Part shown: positions 10,557 through 41,059 of the stretch, one piece after another | Layout: each line of letters begins with the position of its first letter | Position numbering within the stretch: the stretch's first letter is position 1 | Assembly (NCBI GenBank): GCA_030340625.1 | Contig: JAOPHQ010005720.1 | Span: 1 to 64,000 of the forward strand | From: Merluccius polli | Taxonomy: Eukaryota; Chordata; Actinopteri; Gadiformes; Merlucciidae | Direction: 5' to 3' | Length of the DNA stretch: 64,000 nucleotides | Notes under the pieces: model-generated | Told to the model about the DNA's origin: nothing | Databases searched by the model: none | What the model saw: only the letters and a program-made list of their open reading frames with translations | Program-made: the position numbers and the translations under genes

Positions 10557-11100
10557 CTCTACGCTACCGCTAAGCTACACCCACTAACTAGCTCTATGCG
10601 ACACCCGCTCTATGCTACACCCATAACTAGCTCTACGCTTCACTAGCGTTATGCTACACCCATAACTAGCGCTAAACCACAACCATAGCTAGCGCTATGT
10701 GACACCCATTACTAGAGATGAGCTACACCCATTACTAGAGCTGAGCTACACCCACTAACTAGCGCTAAGCTACACCAACTAACTAGTGCTAAGCTTCACC
10801 CATAACTAGCGCTATGTTACACCCACAAATTAGCGCTAAGCTACAACCATAACTAGTGCTAAGCTACACCCATAACTAGCACTAAGCTTCCCCCATAACT
10901 AGTGCTCAGCTAAACCCATAACTAGCACTAAGCTAAACCCATAACTAGCACTAAGCTACACCCATAAGTAGCGCTAAGCTACACCCATAACTAGCACTAA
11001 GCTACACCCATAAACTAGCGCTATGCTACACACACTAACTAGCTCTACGCTACGCCCACTGACTTGTGCTAAACTACACCCACTAACTAGTGCTAATATA
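10557..11100. repeat. 23-bp minisatellite forming the start of the prdm6 3' UTR
   Basis: About 23 degenerate copies of gctaagctacacccataact plus agc begin within a few bases of the stop codon. Units vary in length (21-24 bp) and sequence, suggesting an old array. Confidence 0.9.
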
Positions 11101-12175
11101 CCCTAACTGGGTGGCAGGGAGGGTGGATTAAAATTGCAAGAGCAAAAAGTGGAATCACGCCCCCTTCCCCCAGACCGTCCAATCAGCACCTTGGAAACGA
11201 CCAATATAACTAGCACGAAAGGTTACGCAGGAACTATTTATTGTAATCTTGATGGAGCTCTGTGCTGTTTTGTCCAAAGAAGAATCTTTACGTCCAAGGA
11301 TCCCTACTTTCCCCCCCCACCATCAAGCCAAAGAGGGTGTCATCAAAGCTGTCAATCAATATGACAAGCCCCCCCCCCCCCACACTCACTGGAAGCAGAA
11401 AGTCTTCATCTGGTGTCACATAGCCAGCGTCTAAAACACACCAAGAGATTTAAAACTGTCCTTTAATTTAGAAGGAAACCTCACTGAGTAGTGATTGGTT
11501 AAAACCCTTCTTGGTTATGCTGTGTGGGGGTGTGGCCTAAGTGCTTAATGCGTAATGCGTAATTGAGTGTGTATATAAACCTGTTTAAAATCCTCCCAAA
11601 ACACTTTGGTCCAAAGATAGAACCACATCGGGTTCAAACACAACTACATAAATAATTATGTGGATCTATGTATTATAAAAAAGAAAAACAGAATGAAAAC
11701 TAAGAGAAAAGCTAATAAATTGTATTTATATCCTCGCTCATACCATACTTGTGGAACAACATCAGACTGAACACCAAAAACCAAACTGTTGAACGCGTTG
11801 AAATGAAAACATGCACAGTTGTGAGGATGCGGTGTCTATGCTAATAGCTAATATAGCTATTATAAAGCAACTATAGACTCAGATTTATTTATTCACAAAT
11901 CATTCACAAATCTTTAGCAAACAAACAAATCTTTAACAAATATTTTTCAGACTATACTTTTGTCCATACTGGTTTGGTTGTAGCCAAAGAAAGAAGGGAT
12001 TACAATGTTGAATATTTTTTGTTTTGTTTTTGCATTTGAAAAAGACTTTCATGATGAACATTTTTTAAACGTTCCTCTGAAGCTTGTGTTTTATATCATG
12101 TCTTTGTCTGTGGAAGGAAGGAGGATGGCATGATGTGATATCTCCTATTACATCACATCATGCCACATCAAGCAT
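11101..12175. other. Possible prdm6 3' UTR or intergenic sequence, no gene
   Basis: Unique-looking AT-rich sequence with short poly-C runs at 11312-11320 and 11370-11380. No coding or RNA gene seen. The position of the prdm6 polyadenylation site could not be fixed. Confidence 0.4.
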
Positions 12176-12430
12176 TAGGGTTAGGTGTTGGGGTTAGGTT
12201 AGGGTTAACATCCATCACGGTCAGGTTAGGGTTAGGTGATAGGTGTTGGGGTTAACATCCATCATGGTTAGGCTGGGTTAACATCCATCACGGTCAGGTT
12301 AGGGTTAGGTGATAGGTGTTGGGGTTAACATCCATCATGGTTAGGCTGGGTTAACATCCATCATGGTTAGGCTGGGTTAACATCCATCATGGTTAGGCTG
12401 GGTTAACATCCATCAGGGTTAGGGTTACCC
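12176..12430. repeat. Minisatellite with 'gttaacatccatcatggtta' units
   Basis: Units of about 28 bp alternate with 'gggttaggtgataggtgttg' segments; higher-order duplicates are visible at 12210-12270 and 12285-12345. Confidence 0.9.
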
Positions 12431-12924
12431 CCGATTCACACCAAAGCTGTCTCGTAAGCGTCAAGCCGCACACTTAGAGACGGCCTTAATCTGTGTTTCA
12501 ATTCACACCGGCTCCATGAGACGGCCGCCTCACATCTGTCAACTTTTTTATGCAGCGTGTCTATTTTTCCTGGCTGAAAATTCTAAACGTATTTAGGTTC
12601 TGCCAAGCTCGGTATGCATCAACCACATATATAAATTGCTGATGTGACGGTCCTAATGTGAATTCCAGAGTTTAATAAAGGCAAAAGTCACAAACTACTC
12701 CAAAATGCGTTGGAAATGGTTGAACAAGGAAATGTTCCTTTACCCATTGAAAGTAGAGTAAATCTGTTTTAATACAGTTGGTACTGATCATAGACTTTAA
12801 CTATAATACTGACCATATATAGCATGCATGTCTTATTTAATGATAGAAGTGAAGATGGAGTGGGTGTGAATTCGATGCATGTAGAGTGACGTGTACGTTA
12901 CGGTTTTTATGTACATTTGGGGTA

Positions 12925-13110
12925 ACACCTAACCCTAACCCTGGTGGTAGAGTTCTGGTAGATGTTAACCCTAACAACTAACCATAACACCCAACCCTAA
13001 GACCTAACTCTAACAACTAACCCTAACACCTAACCCTTCTGGTGGAGGTTAACCCCAACACCTATCCCTAACACCTAACCCTTCTGGTGGCTGATAACCC
13101 TAACAAGGGG
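12925..13110. repeat. CCCTAACA-type degenerate repeat
   Basis: Repeated 'ccctaacacctaacccttct' plus 'ggtggaggttaac' units. Confidence 0.85.
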
Positions 13111-15825
13111 TGTGGCTTATCCTCCTGCCATCCTCCTCCCTTCACTTCCTCAGTTTCAAAAAAGTTCCCTTTTTAAATACCAGCCTGATTCAAATCTGTT
13201 CCTTGTTGTTTTTGTGGGTTTTTTTGTAAACAAGTTTTCTTGGGATACTGTATATATTATTATATTTGCAGTTCAGATTTGAATCCATTTCTAAGCGATC
13301 GCAGATGTGTACATAGATCTATGTACTTATGAAACTCTTTGTATTAAAAGGGGATAAGCACAGTTATTTCATGAACACCAAATAGGTTTTTGTGCCTGAA
13401 AAACAAGAAAAGCTTTAATTATCTGAACACTGTAATTTCTCTACCCAAAGATGCTCCAGCTAATAAGAGGAAATCTACAGTCAATACCAAAACTTAGGCC
13501 CTGGGCAGTTAGCCTAAGAACCAGGGAGTTGCCAATGGGCATTACCAGGTCATTGGCACAATATTTAACCTTTGGCAAAATTGCAATTCCAATCCTAATA
13601 TTGAACAATAGGTTATTGTTTGCCCCAGAGCCATATAAACAAAACCTAGCTAGCCAACAGTAGCTGAAACAACAAGTGTTTAACCAAAGTGGAATAACAA
13701 TATCACTATGCTGTACATTCAGAATGCACATTGATCCAATGATGTAAATACAAAATGTTGTTTTTTTGTACGATTGAACTATGGGGCGGGGGCTTCAGTT
13801 CTCTGTCCTTTCAAAGCCATCAGATGAATCATAACTCTTACCAAAGACTGTGGCTAACACTAACATGCTAATGGCAACAAGGAACGTGAACAGTGTTGAC
13901 CAGACCGAGGCTGAATGAGGGGGAGACTGCAACACAAGAGGTCCAGAGGAGTAGAAACGTCCAAATCAAAACCTTTCAATCACATTTCAGTAGTATTCTC
14001 AAATAAATTGATGAGAAATTATGAATTGTGTTCCTAGGTAAACAAGTGCACTACAATCTCCGTCCTGTCAATGAAAGAAATAGAAAGCGTACATTTTCAT
14101 TTTAGGGGTCCACAGTTTCTTAGTGTTGATGTGATGATTACCAGATGATCTCTATAAGGATCTATGCTATAAGTTACAACAGATCCTCTTCCTTCCACGA
14201 TAACTTTTTATCTAAATAAAGTATTTTAATAACTTAATTTAAATAAAGTTATTGATTGATTCTGTAGATATGCTATTCCAAGAAAGGTTTTGGAAATGTG
14301 TTAAAAAATTACAAATTTGTATCTATTTATTTGGAAGTTGTTGTCATCTGAAGTTAAAATGATGGGATTTATTGGACAAAAAAGAAGAGAAAATAGTTAA
14401 TATCATGGTAATTTGGGAACATTGAATACAATTGTCTTCAAGTGTCTGTAAATGGCAATTTAAAGTGTAAGTGAACCCCCTGTTTAAGCTCGAATATGAT
14501 TCGAAATATGCGTTTCTAGGAAGGAGGGAGGTTATCCCCATGGTTATGACCCACGCCAACTTTGTGATACTATGTTTTAAGTTAGTACCGTCGTTGTGCA
14601 TGAACGTTACAATGAGCGATGTTGTATATGAAATATACAACAATCCTACCGCTTGTATATGAAATATACTACATCCCACCGTACGATTATACTATAATTG
14701 GAACTACCTTTCCAGACACCAAAAAAGTGTCTGCAAAGGCTTCAAATCAACACCGTGTAGACTAGCCACTGTAGAAATACATTTATTAAAATCTCCTTCT
14801 TGAAAGCTTCATCCACTCACACAAATGAGTTTCTCTTAGGTAGAATATCTACAGGAAACATGGTGTAACTCCGTCCCTTTCAGTTTTTGGTTTCCGGCCC
14901 GTGCCGTCTCCCTCCAGAAGTTCTGCTATAACATAGTAGAACTGCTGGATCTGTGATTAGGTTCACTGACACTTTAAAGCTATAAGAAAAGGTGAGGTGG
15001 TACTGTACCGTACTCCTCAGGCAGGTTTAGTCAGCCAACCCCCCCCCCCCCCCCCCCATCTCCAAATGTGCTTGAAGATACCAGGCTCGTCTGACCACAG
15101 GTATCGGGGTATATATAGTAGACAGTAAATATAGAGGGTCATGGGCATTCGGGTGGTTCCACAGACCCGATTCCTCTTGGAAGTACCTGATGAACTTTTG
15201 TGATTATGACGTGTTCCGGTCGGATTTGCAAATCATCTCCACTGTGAGATGACTGACACTCTTCAGCACCGGGGTCTTCATCATGGCCCGACGAGGCCCC
15301 AAACCCCTGCTGACCTCTTCACTCGTTTGCATGATTTCAACCTGGTCCCTTTTTTAACCATCTGTGGAGATGTTGTTTTATCAGAAATAAAGGTCTGGTT
15401 TGCATTCTTACCTCTGTCTCTCTTTATGTACTCACTGGAGGCGAGTACTACGGTGTACTACGGTGGCTACATGCATACACAGTTGTGTCATTCCGTTCAA
15501 ATGACAACACAACTGCAATAACACCTCCAGGAAGTAGACGCACTACTGGGACTGATGAGTAATGAATTTAACAACTGAACTGAAGAATCCCTAATACCAT
15601 TAGGAAAAGACTCCACCTCTGGTACACTACTGACTGTAGGATGAGATTGTAGGATAAACAAGCATGACTTGCTGTGTCTCTGGACTGAGAGTCTAGTTTG
15701 AGAGATAACAGGGTTCTCCCCTAGTCCTAGATTACCAACACATCAGAGCAGGGCCGTTTGTAGTGTTTTGGGGCCCTGTAGACGAAGGCCATGTCCCATT
15801 TACTTACCTTTGCCCTGAAGCACTC
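13111..15825. other. Intergenic sequence, no supported gene
   Basis: AT-rich, largely unique. Small open frames at 13441-13731 and 14344-14679 show no domain, no splice context and no repeat explanation. A poly-C run lies at 15040-15057. Confidence 0.5.
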
Positions 15826-15910
15826 CTTGACATTACATTTACATTTAGGGCATTTAGCAGACGCTTTTGTCCAAAGCAACTTACAATAAGTACATCTGTT
15901 AGAAGAAATG
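15826..15910. mobile_element. SINE-like tail ('atttagcagacgctttt' family)
   Basis: 'acatttagggcatttagcag', 'acgcttttgtccaaagcaac' and 'ttacaataagtaca' are the widely dispersed fish repeat end. Inverted copies are at 30455-30520 and 62795-62870; a partial one is at 37745-37785. Confidence 0.75.
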
Positions 15911-16524
15911 ATGCAGTGGTCCCGACAAACAGAGGGAGGGGTAAGGAAAACCCTACGAAATGAGACGCACTCATTGTACGATGTACAGACATCGTACAAA
16001 CACTTATACAAATGTTTGTAGTAATGAATAAATTATATAATCTTTTTTAAAACTATATTCTCAGCCTCTTCCGTTCATTTGCAGTATGTCACCATGCATG
16101 TCCGATACATAGAGCACGTTAAGCCATCAGCATACTTAATGCAGAAAATAAGTTTGGTTGTAACAACAAAATGACGTGATTGCTGGGAAAAGGAACAAAT
16201 GTTTACCTCGCCAGTAAATTGTTAAAAAAGATTTTTTGTTTTTAGATTAACTGTTCACAAAGAGACAAGTGAAATTGCTGAAATATCTTTATTTTGGAGA
16301 AGCCGTAATGGTTTTTACCCTCACTTCACTGACAGAGTTATGGCCCTTTTCCATACACATGTGCTGGCTTGGCTTGACTCGGTTTGACTTGGCGCATCAG
16401 CCCAGCGTGGCTGGGATTTGCATCTCCATTACAACAGAGCTACCCACTTGAAAGTGTGTTTTTAACTGATGCGCTTGTCTTGAGTCGATGATGTTTAAAA
16501 GCAGCGTCCTCTTTAGCGCTGTTT

Positions 16525-17191
16525 ACTAAGTGCCTTATATTAATAAAAGAAATAAAAACGAATAAAATAATACACGATAATAACAAAATAATAGCACATC
16601 ATAAAAATGCATGGCTAAAAAAGTATGTTTTTAAATGACATTCAAAAGAGTTAAGAGATTGACATACCCTAAGATCCTCTGGCAGGCTGTTCCAGAGACG
16701 AGGACCAATGACAAAAATGTACTATGTAGATGATAAAAGGCCATCCTCATAACCATTCTAATGTGTGTTTAAAACCAAGATCTGAATCTAAAATTAGGTT
16801 TTTAACTTTGTCGTCTGTGGGGCCAAACAGCCCATATGTGAAAGGAAGAGCTCTCTGCCTAGCTTGTGTACAATGATTACAATTTTGGTTTCATCTCCAT
16901 TTAGTTTCAGGAAGTTTGTGTTCAACCAGTCAATAATGGCAGTAAGACAGGCACTGAGAGAACGGCGTTTGGGCCAGTTGGATCCAAAGAAACAAAGCTG
17001 TGTCATCTGCATAAAAGTGAAAATGTACTCCATACGTTTCCTAGGGGTAGCATGTAAAGAGAGAAGAGAAGAGGTCCAAGAACGCTACCCTGCGGAATTC
17101 CATAATCAACGCTATGGTCAGAGAGACGATCATTTAAACGTACAGAAAAATGCCTATCACATAACAGCTTAATGTGAGTAAAATACCTCAA
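16525..17191 (-). mobile_element. LINE reverse-transcriptase and 3'-UTR fragment
   Basis: The minus strand reads GIPQGSVLGPLLFSLYMLPL (17040-17110), HFYADDTALFLW (16985-17025) and WLNTNFLKLNGDETKIVI (16865-16935), in two frames because of indels. 16525-16740 matches the usual fish LINE 3' UTR style ('aagatcctctggcaggctgt', 'tccagagacgaggacc'). Same type as the piece at 4250-4520. Confidence 0.8.
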
Positions 17192-17334
17192 AATAAGTCA
17201 GATTTATCTGAAATTCATAACATTATTTATTCAGCACAAGGACATACTGTGATGAGGATATCAAGCCTAAAGCACTTTCAGAAAATTAAAAAGAAAAAAA
17301 ATTGAACTATGTAACTTTTCAACTGCAGCTATTT

Positions 17335-17680
17335 ACTTCATAAAATATTATTATTTAGTATTATTCACTAGTATTTATCATTATTTACTAGTATTTTGTA
17401 TTATTTAGCAGTATTTATTATTATTTAGTAGTAGGTCCTATTTACTAGTATTATTTAGTAGTATTTAGTATTTATTATTATAGTATTCTTATAGTATTCT
17501 GTAGTATCTAATAAAGTGTTTATTTATTTAAGTTAAGTACGGTATTTAGTATTATTTAGTAGTATTAAGTATTGCTATTTAGTATTATTTGTTATTTATT
17601 ATTATTTAGAAATTATTATTAGTATTTATAGTATTCTGTCGTATTTAGTATTATTTACTAGTATTATTTAGTAGTATTTT
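17335..17680. repeat. AT-rich 'tatttagtagtatt' repeat
   Basis: Imperfect repeats of tatttagtattatttagtag; a shorter related stretch is at 18270-18420. Confidence 0.9.
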
Positions 17681-17689
17681 GGAGGATGT

Positions 17690-18159
17690 GGATTTTGTGT
17701 ATGCGAGAGATATCTGGCTATATAGTAGATTAGCAAGAATTTCTGAGTATGCGGCGTGAGCTTACTGGACATACTCAACTGCCCTACAATGCATTGCGTC
17801 TCTTCACATCGTCACCTCACATCTCTGAAAATGTTTCCAAACACCAATTTCCAAACAGGCGTCATTTAAATAAACTGACCACACAATGGAAATCTACAGG
17901 GTGACTTTATTGACAGAAAAAATATTAAAACTCAATAAAGTGACATATAAACAATCAAATTACAACAGCTTTTATCCTGCTTTAAAATCTTAGCTATCGC
18001 TACCAGTTGGTGTAAAATGCATTCTGGGACACTTGGCTGTATGAACGGTCTGCTGGTAATGGCATACTTAATCGGTCATTTAAAGTAGACAGTATGCAGT
18101 AAGTACTCATTTGAGTATGTAGTACACAGTACGTTAGTATGCGATTACAAACACCGTAT
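17690..18159. mobile_element. MITE-like element, copy 1 (left end lost)
   Basis: From 'gtggattttgtgtatgcgag' to 'agtatgcgattacaaacacc' this is about 85-90 percent identical by eye to the element at 18881-19435, but its left terminus is replaced by the TATTTAGTA repeat. Confidence 0.8.
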
Positions 18160-18639
18160 CTGTCATAACAGCTTGTTTCATCTGCTCTGGTGTTAAACAT
18201 ATTGTCAACACTGGCAAGGTTTGTACAACTGGTTTGTACAACATCTACCTGTGTCCTGTGTGTCGAACAATTATTTAATAGTATTTATTATTATTTACTA
18301 GTATGTAGTAGGGTTAGAAAAATAATATTCTAATAACAAAATAATACTGAATACTACTAAATAATACTAGTAGTATTTAGTATTATTTTGGAGTACTTAT
18401 TATTTAGTATAACTAAGTATAAAGAGTACTATCACATTCTCACCAAGTATTCAGCCCTCCTCGTGTGTGTGTGTTTATGTGGGTGTTTATGTCTGTATGT
18501 GTGTTACAGACAGTGTTATTGTTTCAAAGTAAAAGCAACTGTTGAAAGATGACGATGGCTAACATTGCAAAACAACACACACATATCTTGAACCAGTTCT
18601 TCTTGACCCACTGTTAGTGGACCGTCTGTGGTTCAGTTG

Positions 18640-18644
18640 GCAAA

Positions 18645-18686
<42 letters not shown>

Positions 18687-18690
18687 TGTG
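18640..18690. repeat. (AG)n microsatellite
   Basis: Perfect (AG)n at 18645-18683. Confidence 0.95.
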
Positions 18691-18880
18691 AGAGAGTGTG
18701 TTGGTGGCGAGATAGACTTCAACAAAGTTGTTCTCCAGAGAATCTGAACTATTCACCAAAGCAAACAGCGTCAAGGTTTTCATCCATTAATCACTGCTGG
18801 CTAGTCCTGGGAACCAGCCGGAGGCCGAGCTACCCACTGCACACGCTCAGTAGGTCTACACACCAACCGCACACTCAGTA

Positions 18881-19435
18881 TGGTTGTGTTTGGAATCGCA
18901 TACTAACATACTATTCATACTAAGTATGACGTCAAATTGAGTACGTAATGTGTTCACACTGCATACTATGTGGATTTTGTGTACGTGAGAAATGCCCGGC
19001 TGTATAGTAGATTAGCAAGAATTTCTGAGTATGCGGCGTGAGCTTACTGGACATACTCAACTGCCCCACAATGCATTGCGTCTCTTCAGGCGTCACCTCA
19101 CATCTCTGAAAACGTTTCCAAACAGGCGTCATTTAGATAAACTGACCAAACATTGGAAATCTACAGAATGACTTTATCGCCCAAAATAGTATTAAAACTA
19201 AATAAAGTCACATATAAACAGTCAAATTATTACAACAGCTTTCAGCCTGCTTTCAAATCTCTGCTATCGCTGCTGGTTGGTGTGAAATGCATTCTGGGAT
19301 ACTTGGCTGTATACTTCAGTGTGAACAGTCTGCTGGTAATGGCATACTTTATCATTCATTTAGTAGGCAGTATGCAGTACATACTCACTGAGTATGTAGT
19401 AGGCAGTACATTAGTATGCGATTCCGAACACAGCC
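18881..19435. mobile_element. MITE-like DNA element, copy 2 (complete)
   Basis: Terminal inverted repeats GGTTGTGTTTGGAATCGCAT on the left and its counterpart GGCTGTGTTCGGAATCGCAT on the right, followed on both sides by ACTA(A)-type sequence. The element is flanked by TA on both sides. It is about 555 bp with no transposase frame, so presumably non-autonomous; the superfamily is unresolved. Confidence 0.75.
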
Positions 19436-19839
19436 TAGATCTACAATTGGTTTTTCTAGGTATTAGTCGGATTGTGTATTTCCATGGAAACTCGGATACA
19501 ACTAACACAAAGTGATTTATTTGTATCCCACAACTATTCTTGATAACTGCTTCATGACAGCAAAGCACACCCTTGCATGTAATGTTAACCAGCTTCCATA
19601 TGGACCCAGGGTGGGAAAGTGTCATTTTTGTGATGTCAGTAATAGTTCTGCTCTTCATGTAATTTCCTGGCAGAGGGAAACATGTCTGAGGTCAGAGGTC
19701 AAGCATGGCGGTAATGAGAGTTTAAAGTGTTTAAATTGTTTAAAGAGTTTTTCTCCTGTTAATTGGAACCATGTTGAGGTCTTATGGCTTCTAACTTCAC
19801 ACACACCAGAGAGCAGCCAGACTTTGTGTGTGTGAGACA

Positions 19840-19862
19840 GAGAGAGAGAAAAGGAGAGGGAA

Positions 19863-19894
<32 letters not shown>

Positions 19895-19920
19895 CAAGAC
19901 AGGCTTAAATAAATAGGCCA

Positions 19921-19951
<31 letters not shown>

Positions 19952-19955
19952 TGTT
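19840..19955. repeat. GA and TG microsatellites
   Basis: (GA)n at 19835-19895 with interruptions and (TG)n at 19925-19951. Confidence 0.9.
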
Positions 19956-20084
19956 GACACATATTTGATAAAATGATAAGACAGTATGATAGTGTGACAT
20001 CATAGTATGACCTCATAGGGTTTAGTGTGACATCAGGGCTTAGTGTATAAGAAAAGTTGTTTAAGGCACTGCCAGCATAGAGTA

Positions 20085-20400
20085 CAATATATTGAGTACT
20101 TAAAATAGTATTAGAGGACTTTAGGTAGTATTCGAGTATGTTAGATAGTACTGGAGTACTTTAGGTAGTATTAGGGTACTTTAGGTAGTACTGGAGTACT
20201 TTAGGTAGTAGAGTACTTTAGGTAGTATTAGATAGTACTGGAGTACTTTAAGTAGTATTAGGGTACCTTAGGTAGTACTGGCGTACTTGAGATAGTATTA
20301 GAGTACTTTAGGTAGTATTAGAGAACTTTAGGTAGTGAAGTACTTTAGGTAGTATTAGATAGTACTGGCGTACTTTAGGTAGTATTGGAGTACTTTAGAT
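20085..20400. repeat. Minisatellite with 'gtactttaggtagtattaga' units
   Basis: About fifteen copies of a 20-22 bp unit with variants 'ctggagtactttaggtagta' and 'attagggtac'. Confidence 0.9.
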
Positions 20401-20639
20401 CATTCCCAACCTGGGGTCCAGGTGCCAGAGATCTCAGGGTATGCAAAGCTGCATATCTTTTGAAGCTTTAAAACAAGTTGAAAAAACACATTCTACAATG
20501 TGTATGTGTTACAGGGTACTTAGCGGGACAGATGTATAGTAATTAGTCAGTTATCAGTCAGAAGGGGTTTTTCAAGCTGGAATTCCAGATAACACACACC
20601 CACACAGCTATTGAGTTACAAGAAGACATCAGATATTAC

Positions 20640-20745
20640 CCCCCCCCCCCTCCCCGTCTAGACATCTGCTTACTGTCCTCTCTTTCCCTTTTCTCCCCCC
20701 TCCTCCTCCTCCTCCTCCTCCTCCTCCTCCTCCTCCTCCTCAGAC
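20640..20745. repeat. Poly-C and (TCC)n tracts
   Basis: A C-run at 20640-20650, then (TCC)n at 20698-20741. Confidence 0.95.
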
Positions 20746-20796
20746 GCATGTAATAATGAATACCACAACATCAACAAACAGAATCAAAATAATGTA

Positions 20797-20802
20797 TTTA
20801 TT
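20797..20802 (-). promoter_or_regulatory. Candidate cep120 polyadenylation signal
   Basis: AATAAA on the minus strand, about 435 bases beyond the cep120 stop codon. It would give a 3' UTR that includes the long CA run at 21153-21220. Context only; no transcript evidence. Confidence 0.4.
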
Positions 20803-21146
20803 AAACAAAAACAGTTCTCTCTAAACATAATAAATACTAACTCACACTGGGTGCAGACAATAAGGTTTCCATAACGCGCTAACGCCCCTGTGTGTCTTCA
20901 ACCAACACCATCACCAACTATACACACGACTGCTACCAAGAAAGTTGAAGACAGTTCAGAACAGTTAGGGAAACAGGAACGGGTTAGGGAACAGTTAGGA
21001 GAACAGGAAGAGGTTAGGGAACACTACAGGTTGACTTAGGGAAACAGATAGTCCTCACTCTCTTCTTGAAGGTTCCTTGAAACGTAAAAACATTCAAGTC
21101 AGGGAATGTGTGTGTGCAGTATGTGTCTATATAGTGTGTGTATGTG

Positions 21147-21152
<6 letters not shown>

Positions 21153-21220
<68 letters not shown>
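21153..21220. repeat. (TG)n microsatellite in the cep120 3' UTR
   Basis: An uninterrupted TG run on +, CA in the cep120 mRNA sense, ending about 15 bases from the stop codon. Confidence 0.95.
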
Positions 21221-21224
<4 letters not shown>

Positions 21225-21235
21225 GTGTATCTGTG

Positions 21236-39607
<18,372 letters not shown>

Positions 39608-39819
39608 CTCGACATCTGAGCACGCGTGTATAAAACTATACAGACTTTAACAGTCCGCTTTACATCGCATTAAATGAGTTTAAGTTAATGAGTTTACGTT
39701 AATGAGTTTACGTTAACGGACGCAGTGTGTGTGTGTGTGTGTGTGTGTGTTTGCATGTCTGCTGTCCGCTTCATAACCCGCTCTGTTGTCACGCTTTGGC
39801 GCCACCTACTTTGACTCCG

Positions 39820-39852
39820 AACCGGAAGTTGTCATGTTTTAACCGGAAGTGT
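39820..39852 (+). promoter_or_regulatory. Tandem ETS sites in the cep120 promoter region
   Basis: CCGGAAGT at 39822-39829 and again at 39843-39850, starts 21 bp apart, about 215-245 bp upstream of the cep120 ATG. Such pairs are typical of GABP/ELK-driven housekeeping promoters (established knowledge); a function here is inferred. Confidence 0.55.
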
Positions 39853-40499
39853 TAAAGCATGACAACATCGCCCCCTGTACCGAAACCTATGTTGTTGCGC
39901 AATTCAGGTATTTAACACAATCACAATAACATGATTCCTTGATTTCTGACAAGGGGGGGTTGTTTCGTAATTCAACACACGGAGGCTATATATAAACATC
40001 CTTTAATCATGATTGCCAAACATATGAATTAAGGCATATACAGTATAAAAAAGCAACAGCAGGTTTCATGTTAATACGATTTCATAGTTAATAAGTCAAT
40101 ACACCGTGAGGTGGAAAGATCAACCAAGCAGCTTCAGACAACACTGTCTCCCAAAGGATGACATAAACCTTGTAAACAGAGTTCTATATTCAAGTCATAA
40201 AACAACCATGGATATACAATGCAGGGCAGGGCTTGGTTGGCACTGAGATTGGCGTCCCCTGTTTAGTTGGGGGTCGTGGTTTGAAGATTGCCAAGTCCAA
40301 GGTTACACCAGTGAGCAGACTTCAACCGTGCAAACCGATAGCACTAGCTGGACTTGCAGAGCCAGGTGTACGTGTTGTCGACTGGACTATCAGTCGGTAC
40401 TGTTGGCCGTGGGGCAGATTATCTTTAAAATGTAGGCAGCCGGTATATACAGCAGGGCAGCCGGTCTGTGGGTGGTGGTGTGGCACCAAACACACTGGA

Positions 40500-40515
40500 G
40501 GGAGAGATGGAGAGA

Positions 40516-40592
<77 letters not shown>

Positions 40593-40850
40593 GGGGGGGG
40601 GGGGGAATAGATGGAGAGAGGGAGGAGGGGAGACAGAAGGGGGAGAGGGAGAGAGAGTGGGAGGACGGAGAGTGATAGGGAGACAGGGTATAGAAGGGAG
40701 AGGGGAGAGAAACTGAAGGGGGAGCGAGAGAAGGAGAGAGAGGGGGGGGGAGAGAGAGAGTGGGGAGAGAGCAGGAGATGGGGGATAGAGAGAGAAGGGA
40801 GAGAGAGGGAGAGAAAGAGGGGGAGGAGAGAGAAGCAGGAGAGCAGGAAG
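40500..40850. repeat. GA-rich simple repeat
   Basis: (AG)n at 40509-40583, then degenerate 'gagagagggagaga' runs with a G-run at 40590-40604. Confidence 0.97.
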
Positions 40851-40979
40851 AGAGCTTGTGATGCTTAGTGGAGGAACTACTTCCTGTGGTGGTAGAACCA
40901 TTTCCTGTGTCTCTGTTGGAACAGCATGACTCTAACCTTGGCAGGGCTGGGTGCAACTTTACAGACCTTTTAGCTGGGA

Positions 40980-41010
<31 letters not shown>

Positions 41011-41059
41011 AATACTTTTACAATCTTTACAAACCTTAAAGGACAATAACGGTCTGTGA

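Noticed and set aside
13441..13731. 96- and 70-codon frames on opposite strands
   Set aside because: No domain, no composition contrast with flanks and no splice context.
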